A stretch of 64,000 nucleotides of DNA from Costus lasius (lineage: Eukaryota > Streptophyta > Magnoliopsida > Zingiberales > Costaceae), in NCBI GenBank assembly GCA_027563935.2, contig CM050449.1:80135178-80199177 (forward strand), in the 5' to 3' direction. Positions 19,271 to 31,919 of the stretch are shown in pieces. How positions within the stretch are numbered: position 1 is the first letter of the stretch; every line of letters begins with the position of its first letter. A program made the position numbers and the translations under genes. The notes beneath the pieces are model-generated. The model was given only the letters and a program-made list of their open reading frames with translations. It was not told the origin of the DNA and did not search any database.

Positions 19271-19482
19271 TTGCAAGCAATGTCGGTGTTTGTGTCGAAT
19301 AAGTCTACAGGGGTGGTCACTTCCTGCCTCATCTATTTGGCACATTCTTCCAAATCAGTGAAAAGGTATGATGCTAGAAGAGCCTGCTTGGCGCATGAAC
19401 AATCGGCAAGCTCTAGTACTACTTCCATACTGCAGTATGAGCCTATAAAAGATAAATTTGGTATATCAATAGAAAGGTTAAA

Positions 19483-19998
19483 TTATAAAATAGTATCACC
19501 GATGTTTAGGGACAGCTTCCCATTCTTGACATTAATGACTGCTCCAGTAGTAGCAAGGAAAGGGCAACCCAGTATAACTGGTAGTCTAGAATTCTCTATC
19601 ATATCCAAGAATACAAAGTCCGCAAGGACAAAGAGCTCCCCAACATTAATTGGCACATCCTCTACTATTCCCACTAGGTGATGTATAGAGCCATTCGTGA
19701 GCTGAAGGGCTATGTTTGTTGGTTTCAGGCCTCCCAAGTCCAGATTTTTGAAAAGGGAGAGAGGCATGAGACAAACACTAGCCCCCAAGTCACAGAGTGC
19801 TCTCTCGAATGAAAAATTGCTAATACTGCAGGAGATAGAAAAACTACTGGGATCCTTAAGCTTAGTAGGCAACAGGTACTGAATGGAAGAGCTGTATTGT
19901 CCTGTTAGTGCTGTGGCCAACCTCTGAGGACTGAAAACAGGTGGTGTGTGAGGTAGTGAAGGAATAAAGACTGGTTCTTGCTTGACCTCTGACTCCAT
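19483..19998 (-). pseudogene. pro: Gypsy-2 aspartic protease region
   Basis: The 171-codon minus-strand ORF matches the protease region of Athila/Tat polyproteins: LPTKLKDPSSF (about residues 43-53), the catalytic block CDLGASVCLMPLSLF (69-83, Asp at 70), LKPTNIALQL (91-100), GIVEDVPI and the hydrophobic ILGCPFLATTGAVI (about 142-155). Asp-Leu-Gly-Ala replaces the Asp-Ser/Thr-Gly of retroviral enzymes, as usual in this lineage. An in-frame TAA after GDTIL ends the ORF; the frame reads on for about 50 codons (SIDIPNLSFIG...) and then leaves pol with no RT. The active-site block is intact but the element cannot move on its own. Confidence 0.85.
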
Positions 19999-19999
19999 A

Positions 20000-20908
20000 G
20001 GTATTTCCTTTGATACTGGACATTTGTGCTTTCATCATCAGACTCTCTAATAATACATTCTCTAGCCGCCACCTTGGGATCTTCTAACTAAGTGCCACTA
20101 CATGTCATAAATGCATTGCAGTGCTCCCTTGGATTTGCCTCGGGTTGAGAAGGAAGCTTCCCTATTGGCCTAGAGGATGAACTGGCATGTTGAGCAATCT
20201 GATTCTCAAGTATATTGGAATGGGAAATCAGGAAATCCACCTTGGAATTTAACTACCGGGTAGACTCGTCAACACTTTCATTACGCTTCAGCAAGGTGGT
20301 GATGAAATTCTCCAATAGTAACTCTAGATTGGATTTCTGAGGCTTATTGAACTACCTTTGCTGAACTCCGAGTGGTTGCCTGAAATGTGGATGAGATAAC
20401 TGATTGCTATAATTTCCTTGTTGAGCCTGATTGTTGAAGTTCGATGGGTTAGCTTGGTTTTGGTTGTTCCAGTAGGAGAAGTTGGGATGATTTCTCCACC
20501 TAGGGTTGTAGGTGCTCGAAAATGGGTCATTCTGGTTCTTTGATCTTGTTGTATAGCATTAACATGGTCCGAAGACATCAGAAGAAGAAGAAGGAGCCAT
20601 AATCTGCAGTTAGTAGCACCATGTCCAAAATTACCACAAACTTCACAACTAATCGAATTTACAAACAATGAATGAAAGTTCATGGAATTCAATTGGTGCG
20701 ACAAAGAATCTACCTTTGCCGCCAACGAACTCAACATATCTAAATCATGCTTACCTCCTCCTCTTACCGAGACATTTCTCTCGTTCGTCCACTGGTAATG
20801 ATTTAGGGTCATGTCTTCTATTAAGTTCATTGCAGCATCCACATTCTTATTCATCAAGGCTCCTCCCGTGGTGGCATTTACAAATAAACGAGTGTTATAC
20901 AAAAGACC
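20000..20908 (-). pseudogene. gag: Gypsy-2 gag, 3' part
   Basis: Starting at 20908 on the minus strand, the reading GLLYNTRLFVNATTGGALMNKN is the conserved C-terminal part of the gag domain. It is followed by MTLNHYQWTNERN, a coiled stretch and an intact zinc knuckle CEVCGNFGHGATNC (about 20605-20648). Beyond a Leu-rich artefact the frame shifts; the true reading (NHPNFSYWNNQNQANPSNFNN) continues in another frame toward the protease. The N-terminal half is missing because X interrupts the gene. The longer apparent ORF up to 21121 only arises from read-through into X. Confidence 0.8.
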
Positions 20909-21456
20909 TGTTGGGAAGCCCCGAGGATATTTTACAATTTTCACAGAGAATACATTACAAACACAGTGGAACAATATCCCCAAAATAGGCCAATCCCAAA
21001 AACCCAGTGAAGATCGTCTTGCGCGGGGGTCGACACAATGAGATAGAAAATACCTTAGGAGCAAGTTGAGGCCGATGTTGAGGTAGGCACCCAAGCATGT
21101 GCCCTCTGCAGCCTCACACATGGATGCCTCGAGCTCTCTTCTTCCTCACCTGGTGCTAGCCTCGGGAAGAAGATCCAAGCCTTTATTCACCTTCTTCTTT
21201 CCTTGCACCACCTTCAAGGAAGATGCGCCAAAGGAAGAGGATGAAGGGAATAGATGCCGCCAAGTCTAAACACTCCTTGCACCAAGGAGAGATGGAGAAG
21301 AGGAATAAGACTTGTGGCTATGTGGATGGAAGAGAGGAGTTGCGCCAATTACTCTTGCTCTCACCCCTTCAAACGTTGCTCACGCCAATTTCAATTGCTT
21401 GTCACTAGCTCTCGCATATACAAGTGTATATATGGAGTAAAGGGGTAGCTAGAGAA
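20909..21456. other. Sequence X, piece 1: unidentified LTR-like DNA
   Basis: Gypsy-2 gag stops abruptly at 20908 and a new sequence begins TGTTGGGAAGCCCCGAGG. TG at such a junction suggests an LTR end. On the minus strand the piece has a TATA-rich block near 21416-21440, containing the palindrome TATACAAGTGTATA, followed by pyrimidine-rich sequence, as in a promoter. No long conserved ORF is present. Copia-B inserted at 21456; X continues at 39729. Confidence 0.5.
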
Positions 21457-23133
21457 TGTTGGGGTATGCCCTTAAGCCTAATGTTTGAGGCCTTGGGATT
21501 GTAACAGTATCATTTGTATAAACTTATATGTTTATAAAGGCATGGTTGTTATTCAGTTAGCTACATTGTCTGCAGCAATATATATGTTCTTCTGAATAAT
21601 GTCTCAAAGCTGTTCAGCTAGGCTGACATGCAGTTAAGTCCTTAGTCGAGATATCTTGGTGAACATGAGACAGCCTTGATATGGTTAAGACTAATATGTG
21701 TTCTAATCTTATAGGATGCTTCGAGCATGGAATAAGATGTAGACTCATGGGTACATTGGATGTACTGGACTGACCCTACTAGGATGTTCAATTGTTTGTC
21801 ACAATGTGAATAATCCTTGATTGCAACAAGTGGCACATTTCCTCTGACTTGAGATCACTTGTGTTTCCTAAATGATGATTGTCATTGTTTTGAGGTAGTT
21901 CAATATCATTTGAAACATAATGATTATAGACTATCTTGGATAATGAGCTTGAATCAGGTTAGGGCACTAGTGATAGACATAGGATTGCCGTCTCCTTGTT
22001 TAAGGAGTGTGATGTTCTAAAGGGGCCCCCCTGGATGAGATGATTGAGAAAGTGTATGGCCATACCCAGGTGACTATGTTCATCTGATCTAATCATGCTT
22101 GTCATATTGGAGTTACAAGCTTGACACGCTTGTCCAATAAGAACATCCAGTGGCAAAGGAAATATGTATGCTTAGTGAGTTGAATTCACACTTGTACTGT
22201 GGTTTGGGTGTAGTCTTGGAAGACTCTTTCCTTTATATCGGGAGACAGTGATGTGTTGCTAGATACCCCTCACTGATCGTGATAACGTGAGTTATCGTTA
22301 GCGACATTTAAAGGAAACCCTCAGGGTCGCACAATTTGATGATATGGCTTACTTAAGTCAGATCGTGTGGACTGAATTATTTGGGTTCAGTTTAAAGGGA
22401 TTTAATCTCTGATTGTAAGTGAGATCTGGTCTGATCATGTTTGATTGATTAGGGCTTGAGATCGGTAAGCTTCGATCGAGAGAATGGATGCTAGATCAGT
22501 TAGATCAGGAGCATCAAGAGATCGACGGTCAGATCAAGAACCTAAGTGTTTATTATGGTCTGGACTGGTTGCTTGGTTTATTTGGTTATTGAACCAAATT
22601 CAAATGAACCGGCTCATGGATGAGCGCTTGGTTTAAAGAATAGAGAGGAAAAATGCGATTGGTTCGAAATGCATGAACACATGATCGCATGAAAGAGTAA
22701 GTTGGCTATTTTTAGCAACCACGCCTCCATGTCTTGAGTGGAGCGCATCTCTTGTCGCCTCACTTCTATTCCCGTCGCCTTCTCTCGTGTGGAACCTCTG
22801 CTTCACGCTTTTGAAGAGTCGAGGACTAAGCAAGCAAGTTTCTCTCATTCCCTCCATACGAAGGACTCCTTGAAGATTTGCTAGCACAAAGTCCCCAAGG
22901 AAGTAGTCGCCTTCTCATTGTGTGTGTCATCTAAGGAGAAGAGGCACTTGCGTCTTTGATTCCAAGACACCATCAAACCGATGGCAATGGTATGGTTCTA
23001 TCTCTTGTGCAATCGGTTTTAAGTTGATTATAATGCATGCATCAAAAGATCCTAGAAACCCCCTTTCCGCTGCTTAAAAGAAAAATACATGCGCCTATCT
23101 AGGGTTTCGCCCCCTTTGTTAGGGGATCTTGCA
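21457..23133 (+). repeat. Copia-B 5' LTR
   Basis: 1677 bp, starting TGTTGGGG and ending GATCTTGCA, followed by the PBS. The promoter hairpin lies at 22281-22296 (GATAAC, GTGA loop, GTTATC). Confidence 0.94.
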
Positions 23134-23135
23134 AT

Positions 23136-23148
23136 TGGTATCAGAGCC
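23136..23148 (+). other. Copia-B primer-binding site
   Basis: TGGTATCAGAGCC, complementary to the initiator tRNA-Met 3' end, two bases after the LTR. Confidence 0.93.
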
Positions 23149-24441
23149 ATTGTTTGCATGTTTCTATGATTGCTTAAAATATTGTGATCCATGTATGCGG
23201 ATATATAAGTATGCTTAGATCTATAATATGCGCATATTAGATTGTTTCATAAGAAAAATGTTTCATGTTACATTCTTATGTTGGCGCATGTTCTTGGCGC
23301 ATTTTTGTATGTTTTCTTAAAACTTATATTACATGCGCGATTCACCTTAGATCTAAGGCGCCTACTTTAAACCCTTAGATGGGTTATTAGGGTTGAAATC
23401 TCAGTCTAGTCAAGATCCAATTAGTCTGATCAGATTATCTGACAGCCTTGATGGGTCGACCAGATGGCACCTGTGCGAAAGCACAAGGTGGCTATAAGTC
23501 GACTGCAGACAGGCGTGTAGCGATGTCTGGTTGAGACAACCTATGAACGCACATGAGTTAGGCCCGGGCTCACGCCCGCTTGCCAGACCTCAGTGTGGTC
23601 GTTCAGCCCTTGGCGCATGCATGGTTGGCCTTTTGGTCGACTCAAGTCAGTTAGGACTTGGTGCATGAAAGGGCAGTGGATCTGACTAGATCTGATGAGT
23701 GGATCCCTAGTAATGGACCATTGTAAGGTAGTAGGGCAAATAAGGAAAATTAAAATTGATCCCAAGGGGTTTTCGAAATTTAATTTTCATGAATGGATCA
23801 CATGTTGATTGATGCATATGTATGTTTATTTAATCTTATGTGGGCTGCCCGTGTTTTAATGTGTGCTGTGCTGGGGCCTGCGTGCCTGGTTAATTTTGTA
23901 AATTAATTTTTATATTGTGATCTGCGCATCACATTGCATTTAATTTATAAAATGTAATTGACCTGCGAGTCAACCTTGTCTAGATAGATTAATTTGTAAA
24001 TTAATCAGACAAGAGCACAGAGCACATTTGGCAGAGGCGCATGCAGCAGAGGCTTGACCAGGTGGGAGGTCTAGGGTTCGACCCTAGGACCAGGCGCATT
24101 TACCTGGTGGGCGCACCTGAGCTGCAGATGGCGCTTGGGCCCTGGTTTGGGCCAGATGAGCAGCAAAAGCCCCATGAAGAAAAGCAAGTGAAGACTTAAG
24201 TTCTTAAGGTCTTACTAGGGCTATGGGCTTTTACCACATAAGATTCATGCTTTCTTTTATTGTTTAATAAGTAGAACAGCATGATTTATTTATCTTCTGC
24301 TATCACCATAGGAATTGCATGATAGTGAAGAAGATAAAAGACCGTTAAAATCCAACGCTAAAATATCAAGCTCGTATGCCTTCTGACGCGAAACCTCACT
24401 GTTCTGATTATCGTTGGAGCCGTGTTGTACCCACTCAGTGG
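23149..24441 (+). other. Copia-B leader, left part
   Basis: A non-coding leader with the long GNRA hairpin (23455-23503, loop GAAA), the twin CTGCGC/CTGCGA hairpins (23927-23973), and a tRNA T-arm-like GTTCGACCC at 24076-24084 flanked by CTAG arms. Hairpin H1 begins at 24421 and is split by copia-F, whose target AGTGG (24437-24441) is the right arm of the H1 palindrome. Confidence 0.8.
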
Positions 24442-26139
24442 TGAAAGAAACCCTTATTAAGGGGGTGAAACCCTAAACATGCGCATCTAGCAAGCATGAC
24501 GGAAAGAGGGTTTCTAAAAGATCGTATATGACAACCTTATGATCAACTTGAAGCTATGAGTTTAGATCTATACCATAGCCATAGATTGGAGGTCGGCTTG
24601 GAAGAAGAGAGCAACTTTGATCTCCTCCAAAAGTTCACACACAAAGGCGATGAAGACTCCCAACTTGCGCACCTCTTGTGCTAGCAAAAGTGCCAAGATG
24701 TCAATGATCGAGTGTAGGGAAGAGATGAAGACTTTCTTTTGCTTGGCCGGTTCCTCCTCTTCTCGTCAACACCCTCACTTGCTCGAGAGCAAAAATCGTT
24801 TTTCCAAAAACCAGAGAGAGGTGTAACCGAAAAACATTAGGGAGACTTCAAGCCATGAACGCATATGCGTTTTCATTTTTGGAACTTTCCAAAAATGGCA
24901 ACCATTAAGAGTATGCGTTCATGTCTCCATGAACCAAACGCAACTCCTTCTCCCTCTTGAACCATTCGCTCAACCCATGAGCCGGTTCAATACCCTTGGT
25001 TCAATAGCGAAACCAAATCAGCCCAAGCATTAAGTCTAGATCAAATTAGACCCCAAAGTCCAAGATCTGACCATTCATCATCTGACGCTTCTGATCGCAT
25101 CGATCTAGCATCATCTCTCTCGATCGAAGCTTACCGATCTAAAGCCCTAATCAATCAAACATGATCAGACCAGATCTCACTTACAATCAGAGATTAAATC
25201 CCTTTAAACTGAACCGAAACAATTCAGTCCACACGATCTGACTTAAGCAAGCCATATCACCAAATTGTGCGACCCTAAGGGTTTCCTTTAAATGTCGGTA
25301 ACGATAACTTTCGTTATCATGATCAGTGAGGGGTATCTAGCAACACATCACTGTCTCCCGATATAAAGGAAAGAGTCTTCCAAGACTACACCCAAACCAT
25401 GGCACAAGTGTGAATCAAACTCACGAGGCATGCATGTTTCCTTTGCCACTGGATGTTCTTATTGGATAAGCATGTCAAGCCTGTAACTCCAATACGATGA
25501 GCATGATTAGATCAGATGAACACAGTCATCTGGGTATGGCCATACACTATCTCAATCATCTCATATAGGGGGGGCCCTTTAGAACATCACACTCCTTAAA
25601 CAAGGAGACGGCAATCCTTTATCTATCACAAGTGCCCTAACCTGACTCAAGCTCACCATCCAAGATAGTCTATAATCATTATGTTTCAAATGATATTGAA
25701 CTACCTCAAAACAATGACAATCATCATTTAGAAACACAAGTGATCTCAAGTCAAAGGACATGTGCCACTTGCTGCTTACAAGGATCATTCACATTGTGAC
25801 AAGCAATGGAATATCCCAGTAGGGTCTGTCCAGTACATCCAATGTACCCATGAGTCTACATCTTATTCCATGCTCGAAGCATCCTATAAGATTAGCACAC
25901 ATATTAGTCTCAATCATATCAAGGCTGTCTCATGTTCACCAAGATATCTCGACTAAGGACATATAGCCTGTCAGCCTAGCTGAACAGCTTTGAGACATTA
26001 TTCAGAAGTACACTTATTACAGCAGACAAGGTAACAACCTGAATAATAACCATGCCTTTATAAACACAAGAGTTTATTACATGATACTTATTACAATCCC
26101 AAAGGCCTCAAACATTAGCCTTAAGGGCATACCCCAACA
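24442..26139 (-). repeat. Copia-F 3' LTR
   Basis: 1698 bp, from TGAAAGAAACCC at the left to CCCCAACA at 26139, next to the polypurine tract. The promoter hairpin at 25303-25318 reads GATAAC, GAAA, GTTATC on the minus strand. Confidence 0.93.
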
Positions 26140-26140
26140 A

Positions 26141-26150
26141 TCTCCCACTT
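26141..26150 (-). other. Copia-F polypurine tract
   Basis: AAGTGGGAGA on the minus strand, next to the 3' LTR and 9 bp beyond the gag-pol stop. This is the usual plus-strand primer position. Confidence 0.85.
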
Positions 26151-26159
26151 GCACTTAAT

Positions 26160-29100
26160 CTAATGGTTGAGAAATCTCAAACCCATATTATTACAGTGCT
26201 GCTCATGCTTCTGCTGCGCCAGAGGCTTGGTAAGCGGGTCTGCCAGATTGTCATCTATATGAACCTTGCATATTTTGATCTCGCCTCGATCAATGATCTC
26301 CCGGATCAAGTGAAACCGTCTCTGTATGTGCTTGGACTTCTGGTGCGACCGTGGTTCCTTTGCTTGTGCGATTGCTCCAGTGTTATCACAGAAGATAACC
26401 AAAGGATCAGCACTCGAAGGAACGACACCAAGTTCTCTCACGAACTTACGAATCCACACTGCCTCCTTGGATGCTTCCGAGGCTGCAACATACTCGGCTT
26501 CTGTTGTGGAATCAGCAACAGTTGACTATTTGAAACTCTTCCACACCACAGCACCTCCATTCAAGCTAAAAACATAGCCTGATTGCGATCGGAAATCATC
26601 CTGGTCCGTCTGGAACGAAGCGTCAGTATATCCCTCTATACTGAGTTCTTCCTGACCACCATATATCAAGAACATATCTTTGGTCCTCCGCAGATATTTT
26701 ATAATGTTCTTGACTGCAATCCAGTGCGCCAAACCTGGATTACTTTGGAACCGACTGGTCACGCTTAACCCGTAAGCGACGTCTGGGCGAGTACACAACA
26801 TCGCATACATTATGGACCCAATAGCCGAAGCATAAGGCGTATTGTCCATTTCATCTTTCTCAGTCTGTGTTTGTGGACACTGACTCTTCGAAAGATTCAG
26901 ACCATGTCTGACTGGAAGATATCCACGTTTAGAATTCTCTAAATGGAATCTCTCCAGGACCTTATCGATGTAAGTACTCTGGCACAGCCCGAGAAGCCTC
27001 TTAGATCTATCCCGGTAGATCTTTACACCTAACACATAGGCTGCTTCTCCTAGATCTTTCATCTGGAAACATTTTCCTAACCATGCTTTAACAGCATGCA
27101 GTTCAGGAATATCATTTCCAATGATTAAGATATCATCGACGTAGAGGATTAGGAATGTAATTACGCTCCCACTAAACCTCTTATATACACACGGGTCATC
27201 CTCGTTCTTGATGAAACCAAACTCAGAGATTGATTCATCAAAACGAATATTCCAGCTCCTAGATGCTTGTTTCAATCCATAAATGGATTTCTTTAACTTG
27301 CATATTTTATGACGATCTGCTGGATTAGTGAAACCCTCAGGTTGTGTCATATACACATCCTCATCCAGATTTCCATTAAGGAAAGCTGTCTTCACATCCA
27401 TCTGCCAGATCTCATAATCATAATATGCTGCTATCGCGAAAAGAATCCGAATAGACTTAAACATGGCTACAGGTGAGAAAGTTTCATCATAATCTATCCC
27501 GTAGATTTGTTTGAAACCTTTCGCAACTAGCCTGCCTTTATAGGTAACCACGTTACCATCCATGTCAATCTTCTTCTTGAAGATCCATTTACAGCCTATA
27601 GGGATTACTCCCGGAGGCGGATCAACCAAATCCCAGACTTGGTTATCTGACATGGAGTCCATCTCGGCTCGCATAGCATCAAGCCATCTAGCTGACTCCG
27701 GTCCACTGACCGCATCCGCATAAGTTAGGGGTTCATCATTATCAATGATGTAGACTCCGTCATAGCGCTCAGGCTGTCGACGGATCCTTCCCGATCTTCG
27801 CGGTTCCCATGTTATCTGAGCCTCAGGTTGTTCAATAACCTGATCCACTGGCTCAGGCTCATCCAACTGAGCTTGACTACTTTGTCCTTCCTCTGGATTT
27901 TCATCCAGCTTTATTTCTCTCCCACTGGCCTCTTGCAGAAGAAACTCCTTCTCAAGGAATATGGCCGTCCGAGCAACAAAAACTTTGTTCTCCTTGGGAT
28001 CGTAGAAATAATAACCCTTAGTTTCCTTAGGGTAACCGACAAAGATGCATTTGTCAGATCTGCTCTCTAGTTTCCCAGAGGCGAGCTTTTTGACATAAGC
28101 CTCGCAACCCCAGATCCTGATAAATGTCAAGCTTGGCTGTTTCCCATACCATAATTCATATGGCGTCATTGAAACTGCCTTAGATGGCACTCGGTTTAGT
28201 ACCTTTGCAGCTGTTTCCAGTGCAAAACCCCAAAAGGAGTATGGAAGTGTAGCCTGACTCATCATAGAACGAACCATATCAAGTAACGTTCTATTTCTCC
28301 TCTCGGACACACCATTCCATTGCGGTGTTCCTGGCGGAGTGAGCTGTGAGATAATCCCACACTCTTTCAGATAGTCAGGAAACGCATGACTTAGGTATTC
28401 TCCACCTCGATCAGAACGAAGTGCCTTGATATTTCGGCCTAACTGATTTTGTACTTCATTCTTGAACTCTTTGAACTTGTCAAAAGATTCACTTTTATGT
28501 CTCATTAAATAGACATACCCATACCTACTGAAATCATCAGTAAAGGTAATGAAGTACTGATAGCCACCTCTGGCATGTTTACTAAATGGCCTACACACAT
28601 CATTGTGTATAAGGTCAAGTAAACCTGAAGCCCTTTGACCTTTCTTAGAAGAAGGTGACTTCGTCATTTTACCCATTAAACAAGCTTTGCATGTATCAAT
28701 CTCCTTATAGGAGAATGATCCCAGCAGTCCATGATCATGCAACCGCTTAATGCGCTTCTCGTTTATATGGCCTAAACGACTGTGCCATAGCAAGGTGCTG
28801 TCATCAGCATACTTGGCTTTCTTATTATCAATGTTTTGTATAGAATTTTCCATGTCCAACATGAATAACCCATTGTTAATTGAACCAGTTCCAAACACAA
28901 TATTATCTAGAGATAAAACACACTTTGAAATATTACATTCAAAGGCAAATCCTTTCCTGACAAGAGCAGGAATAGAGATAATATTCTTCGTGATACTTGG
29001 TACAAAATAACAATTGTTTAATTCCAATACAATGCCAGATGGTAAAGAAATGAAATAGTCTCCTACAGCAACAGCAGCAACCCGTGCCCCGTTTCCAACT

Positions 29101-30044
29101 CGTAGGTCTACCTCATGCTGTCCCACCTGTCTTCTTCTCTTGAGTTCCTGTACATTTGAACAAATGTGAACTCCACATGCAGTGTCCAACACCCATGAAA
29201 TAGAAGAAGAAGATAACATGACCTCAGTCACATATATACCTGAGCCAGAAGCGATGCTTCCCCTCTTATCTCCTTGGAGCGCTTTACAGTCCTTTTTCCA
29301 GTGACCCAGCTGGCCACAGTGGAAACACCTGTTGTCCTTCGACCGCTTCACCTTCTGTTTCAGAGCCTTGCTGTAATTCTTGACAGGGGCCTTGCCCTTC
29401 TTCCCCTTCTTCTTGTTCCTAGAAGGAACCATCAAGACAGAGGTTGAAGGCTTACCCTTCAGAGTTTCCTCAGTTGTCAAGAGCATATTCAACAGCTCTG
29501 CCGGTGTACAATCGATTTTGTTCATATTAAAGTTAATAATGAACGCATCGAAAGAAGGCGGGAGAGACTGCAGAATAATATCAACAGCAAGCTCCTGGTT
29601 GATGGTATGCCCCAGTTTCTCCAGAGCCTCCTTGTGCCCAATCATCTTGAGCACGTGAGCTCCCACTGGGCTCCCCTCAGCCAGTTTGCTCTGAAAGAAG
29701 AGCTTTGTCAGATTATAGCGTTCTGTCCTCGCCTGTGCAGCATACAGCATCTTGAGGTTCGCTATAATCTCTATAGCCGACATATCCTCATGCTGACGCT
29801 GCAGCGGTGGCGTCATAGACGCAAGCATCAGGCAAGCGACATCAATGCTATCATTGACGTGCTTTTCATAGGCATCCCGAACCGCCCTTGCGGCGTTCGG
29901 AGCGGGCTGCGGCGGTATCGCCGTCTCGAGGACATACAGTTTCCTCTCTGCCTTAAGAACGATCTTAAGGTGTCCAAACCAGTCAGAGAAGTTCGGCCCA
30001 GCAAACTTCTCCCTTTCCAGTAGGGATCGCACATTGAAGCTCAT
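26160..30044 (-). pseudogene. gag-pol: Copia-F gag-pol with one amber codon
   Basis: The reading frame spans 1294 codons plus stop, the same length as the intact copies. Order: Gag (1-230), CCHC knuckle (~240-253), protease LDTACG (~285), integrase HHCC and DDE core (~420-590), RT (~800-1050, YVDD) and RNase H (~1135-1270). A single TAG at 26526-26528 (codon 1173) replaces the CAG of the SFKQSTVADS block, a C-to-T change that removes the last ~120 residues, including three of the four expected RNase H catalytic acidic residues. No frameshift is present. Since the LTRs are nearly identical, the stop may date from insertion or soon after; mobilisation in trans by a sister copy is possible. Confidence 0.95.
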
Positions 30045-31905
30045 GGTGTTCGTTGCTGCAGTTATCTACAACAATGCAAGAACAGCAAGGTTAGTATCAA
30101 TGTTCAGAATCAATCCAGGACTTAAGAAAGATTCTTTTCTCACTATTTTGTCTGACTGAAAAATCCAGTAAACAGTCCGAAAGAGTAACACTCTTTTAGT
30201 GAGATGGGATCCAGATTTCATACTTGGTCTCCGCGTCCCGCTCAGGCGAGATAAGATGCACAGAGATGACAAGCACTAATTTCTGGTAGGCTGTCCCAGC
30301 CAATCGCCAACCCGTGCGATTCCCCTTCATCTGGGCAATCCAGCAGACTGTGCCAACTGAGTTGGTACAACACAGTCTCTGATCCCACAGATGGCTGCCT
30401 CCATGTGCTACCATATGCGCCACATATGTAGCCTACATGGTCAAGCTGACCTGACCTACTCCCTGGACCACCACGTGCTATGCTGAGCAACGAGAAGGGA
30501 TAAATCCCTACTCTGTAACACGCAGGTGTAATCGCGCACCGTCTGAAGATAGATGGACGTGCCCACTGAGTGGGTTCAACACGGCTCCAACGATAGTCAG
30601 AACAGTGAGGTTTCGCGTCAGAAGGCATTACGTGCTTGATATATTAGCGTTGGATTTTAACGGTCTTTTATCTTCTTACTATCAGGCATATCCTATGGCT
30701 ATAGCAGAAGATAAACACATGCAATTCTAATTATATAAGCAATAAATAGAAAGCATGATCTTATGTGGTAAAAGCCCATGAACCCTAGAAAGACCTTAAT
30801 TTTACTTAAGTCTTCACTTGAGCTCTTTTGCATCTCATCTGGTCCAACCCAGGGCCCTAGCGCCAAGAGCACCTCAGGTGCGCCACCAGGTGAATGCCCA
30901 TCTAGGATGTGTGCCTTTATGCTCTTGTCTAATCAAAAACATTTTGATCTATCTAGACAAGCTTTGACTCGCAGGTCAATTATACAATAAATTAATAAAA
31001 AAATGTGATTCGCAGATCACAATAATATTAACTTGTAATTTACCAGGCACGCAGGCCCCAGCACAGCACACATTAGGGCAACCCACATAAGATTAAATAA
31101 ACAAGCATATGGTATCAAAACAACATGTGATCCATTCATGAAATTAAATTTTGAAAAACCCCATGGTATCAATTTTAATTTCCTTATGTGCTCTACAACC
31201 TTACAATGGTCCATTGATAGGGATCCACTCATCCATCTAGTCAGATCCTCTGCCCTTGCATGCACCGAGTCCTAACTGACCCGTGTTGACCTAATGGTCA
31301 ACCATGCATGCGCCAAGGGCTGAACCACCCTCATGAGTTTTGGCAAGCGGGTGTGACCCCGGGCCTAACTCATGTGTGTTCAGTAGTTGTCTCAACCAGA
31401 CCTCGCTACACGCCCTGGATGCAGTCGACCTATAGCCACCTCGTGCTTGCGCACAGGTGCTATCTGGTCAACCCATCTAGGCTGTCAGATGGTCTGATCA
31501 GACTAGTTGGATCTAACCTAGAAGATGCTTTCAACCCCATCAACCCATCTAAGGATTTATAGTAGGGGCACCTTAGATCTAAGTAGGCGCGCAAGATGTA
31601 AGTTTTATAAAACATCTAGAACATGCGCAAACAAACAAAACAACATGCTTCACTTGAGAACATAAGATATATCTCATATCTAGCATATTGATAACCCTTA
31701 GATCTAAGGGGGGGTCCCCTTCAAGGGGGAGCGCAAACTTTAGGGGGTCCCCTTCAAGGGGGAGCGCAAACTTCATGTAACCATGATACAAGCGCAAACA
31801 TAGCCAATGTAAACCATGCATCATGAAAACAAAGCATCAAGTAAGCGCAACATGTATGGATCACAAACACTTCAAAGCAATCATATAGATCATATCGAAA
31901 GCCTA
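30045..31905 (-). other. Copia-F leader
   Basis: A 1.86-kb non-coding leader. Minus-strand hairpins: 31424-31472 (GNRA type), 31005-31020 and 30964-30979 (twin loops), H1 30558-30583, H2 30346-30377 and the closed structure 30139-30203. GC-rich units with CCCCTTCAAGGGG lie twice near 31700-31775. There is no T-arm-like segment. Confidence 0.8.
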
Positions 31906-31917
31906 GCTCTGATACCA
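31906..31917 (-). other. Copia-F primer-binding site
   Basis: GCTCTGATACCA on the plus strand, that is TGGTATCAGAGC on the minus strand, two bases inside the 5' LTR. Confidence 0.93.
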
Positions 31918-31919
31918 AT

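Larger units (their letters stand above)
15386..20908 (-). mobile_element. Gypsy-2: deleted Athila/Tat-like element
   Basis: Reading on the minus strand from right to left: part of gag (with CCHC), protease, then directly the GTCGAGCTAAAGACC-type block that normally follows pol, a long non-coding region, and the 3' LTR. Reverse transcriptase, RNase H and integrase are absent. The right end is cut inside gag at 20908 by sequence X; its 5' LTR is not in the window. The left flank GAAAG (15381-15385) may be its target site, which cannot be confirmed. Confidence 0.75.

Noticed and set aside
20324..21121. 265-codon minus-strand ORF
   Set aside because: It is a chance fusion of sequence X with gypsy-2 gag, followed by a frameshifted tail; there is no single gene.
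24060..24100. Possible tRNA gene in copia-B leader
   Set aside because: Only A-box-like and T-arm-like parts are present; no cloverleaf with acceptor and anticodon arms can be formed.
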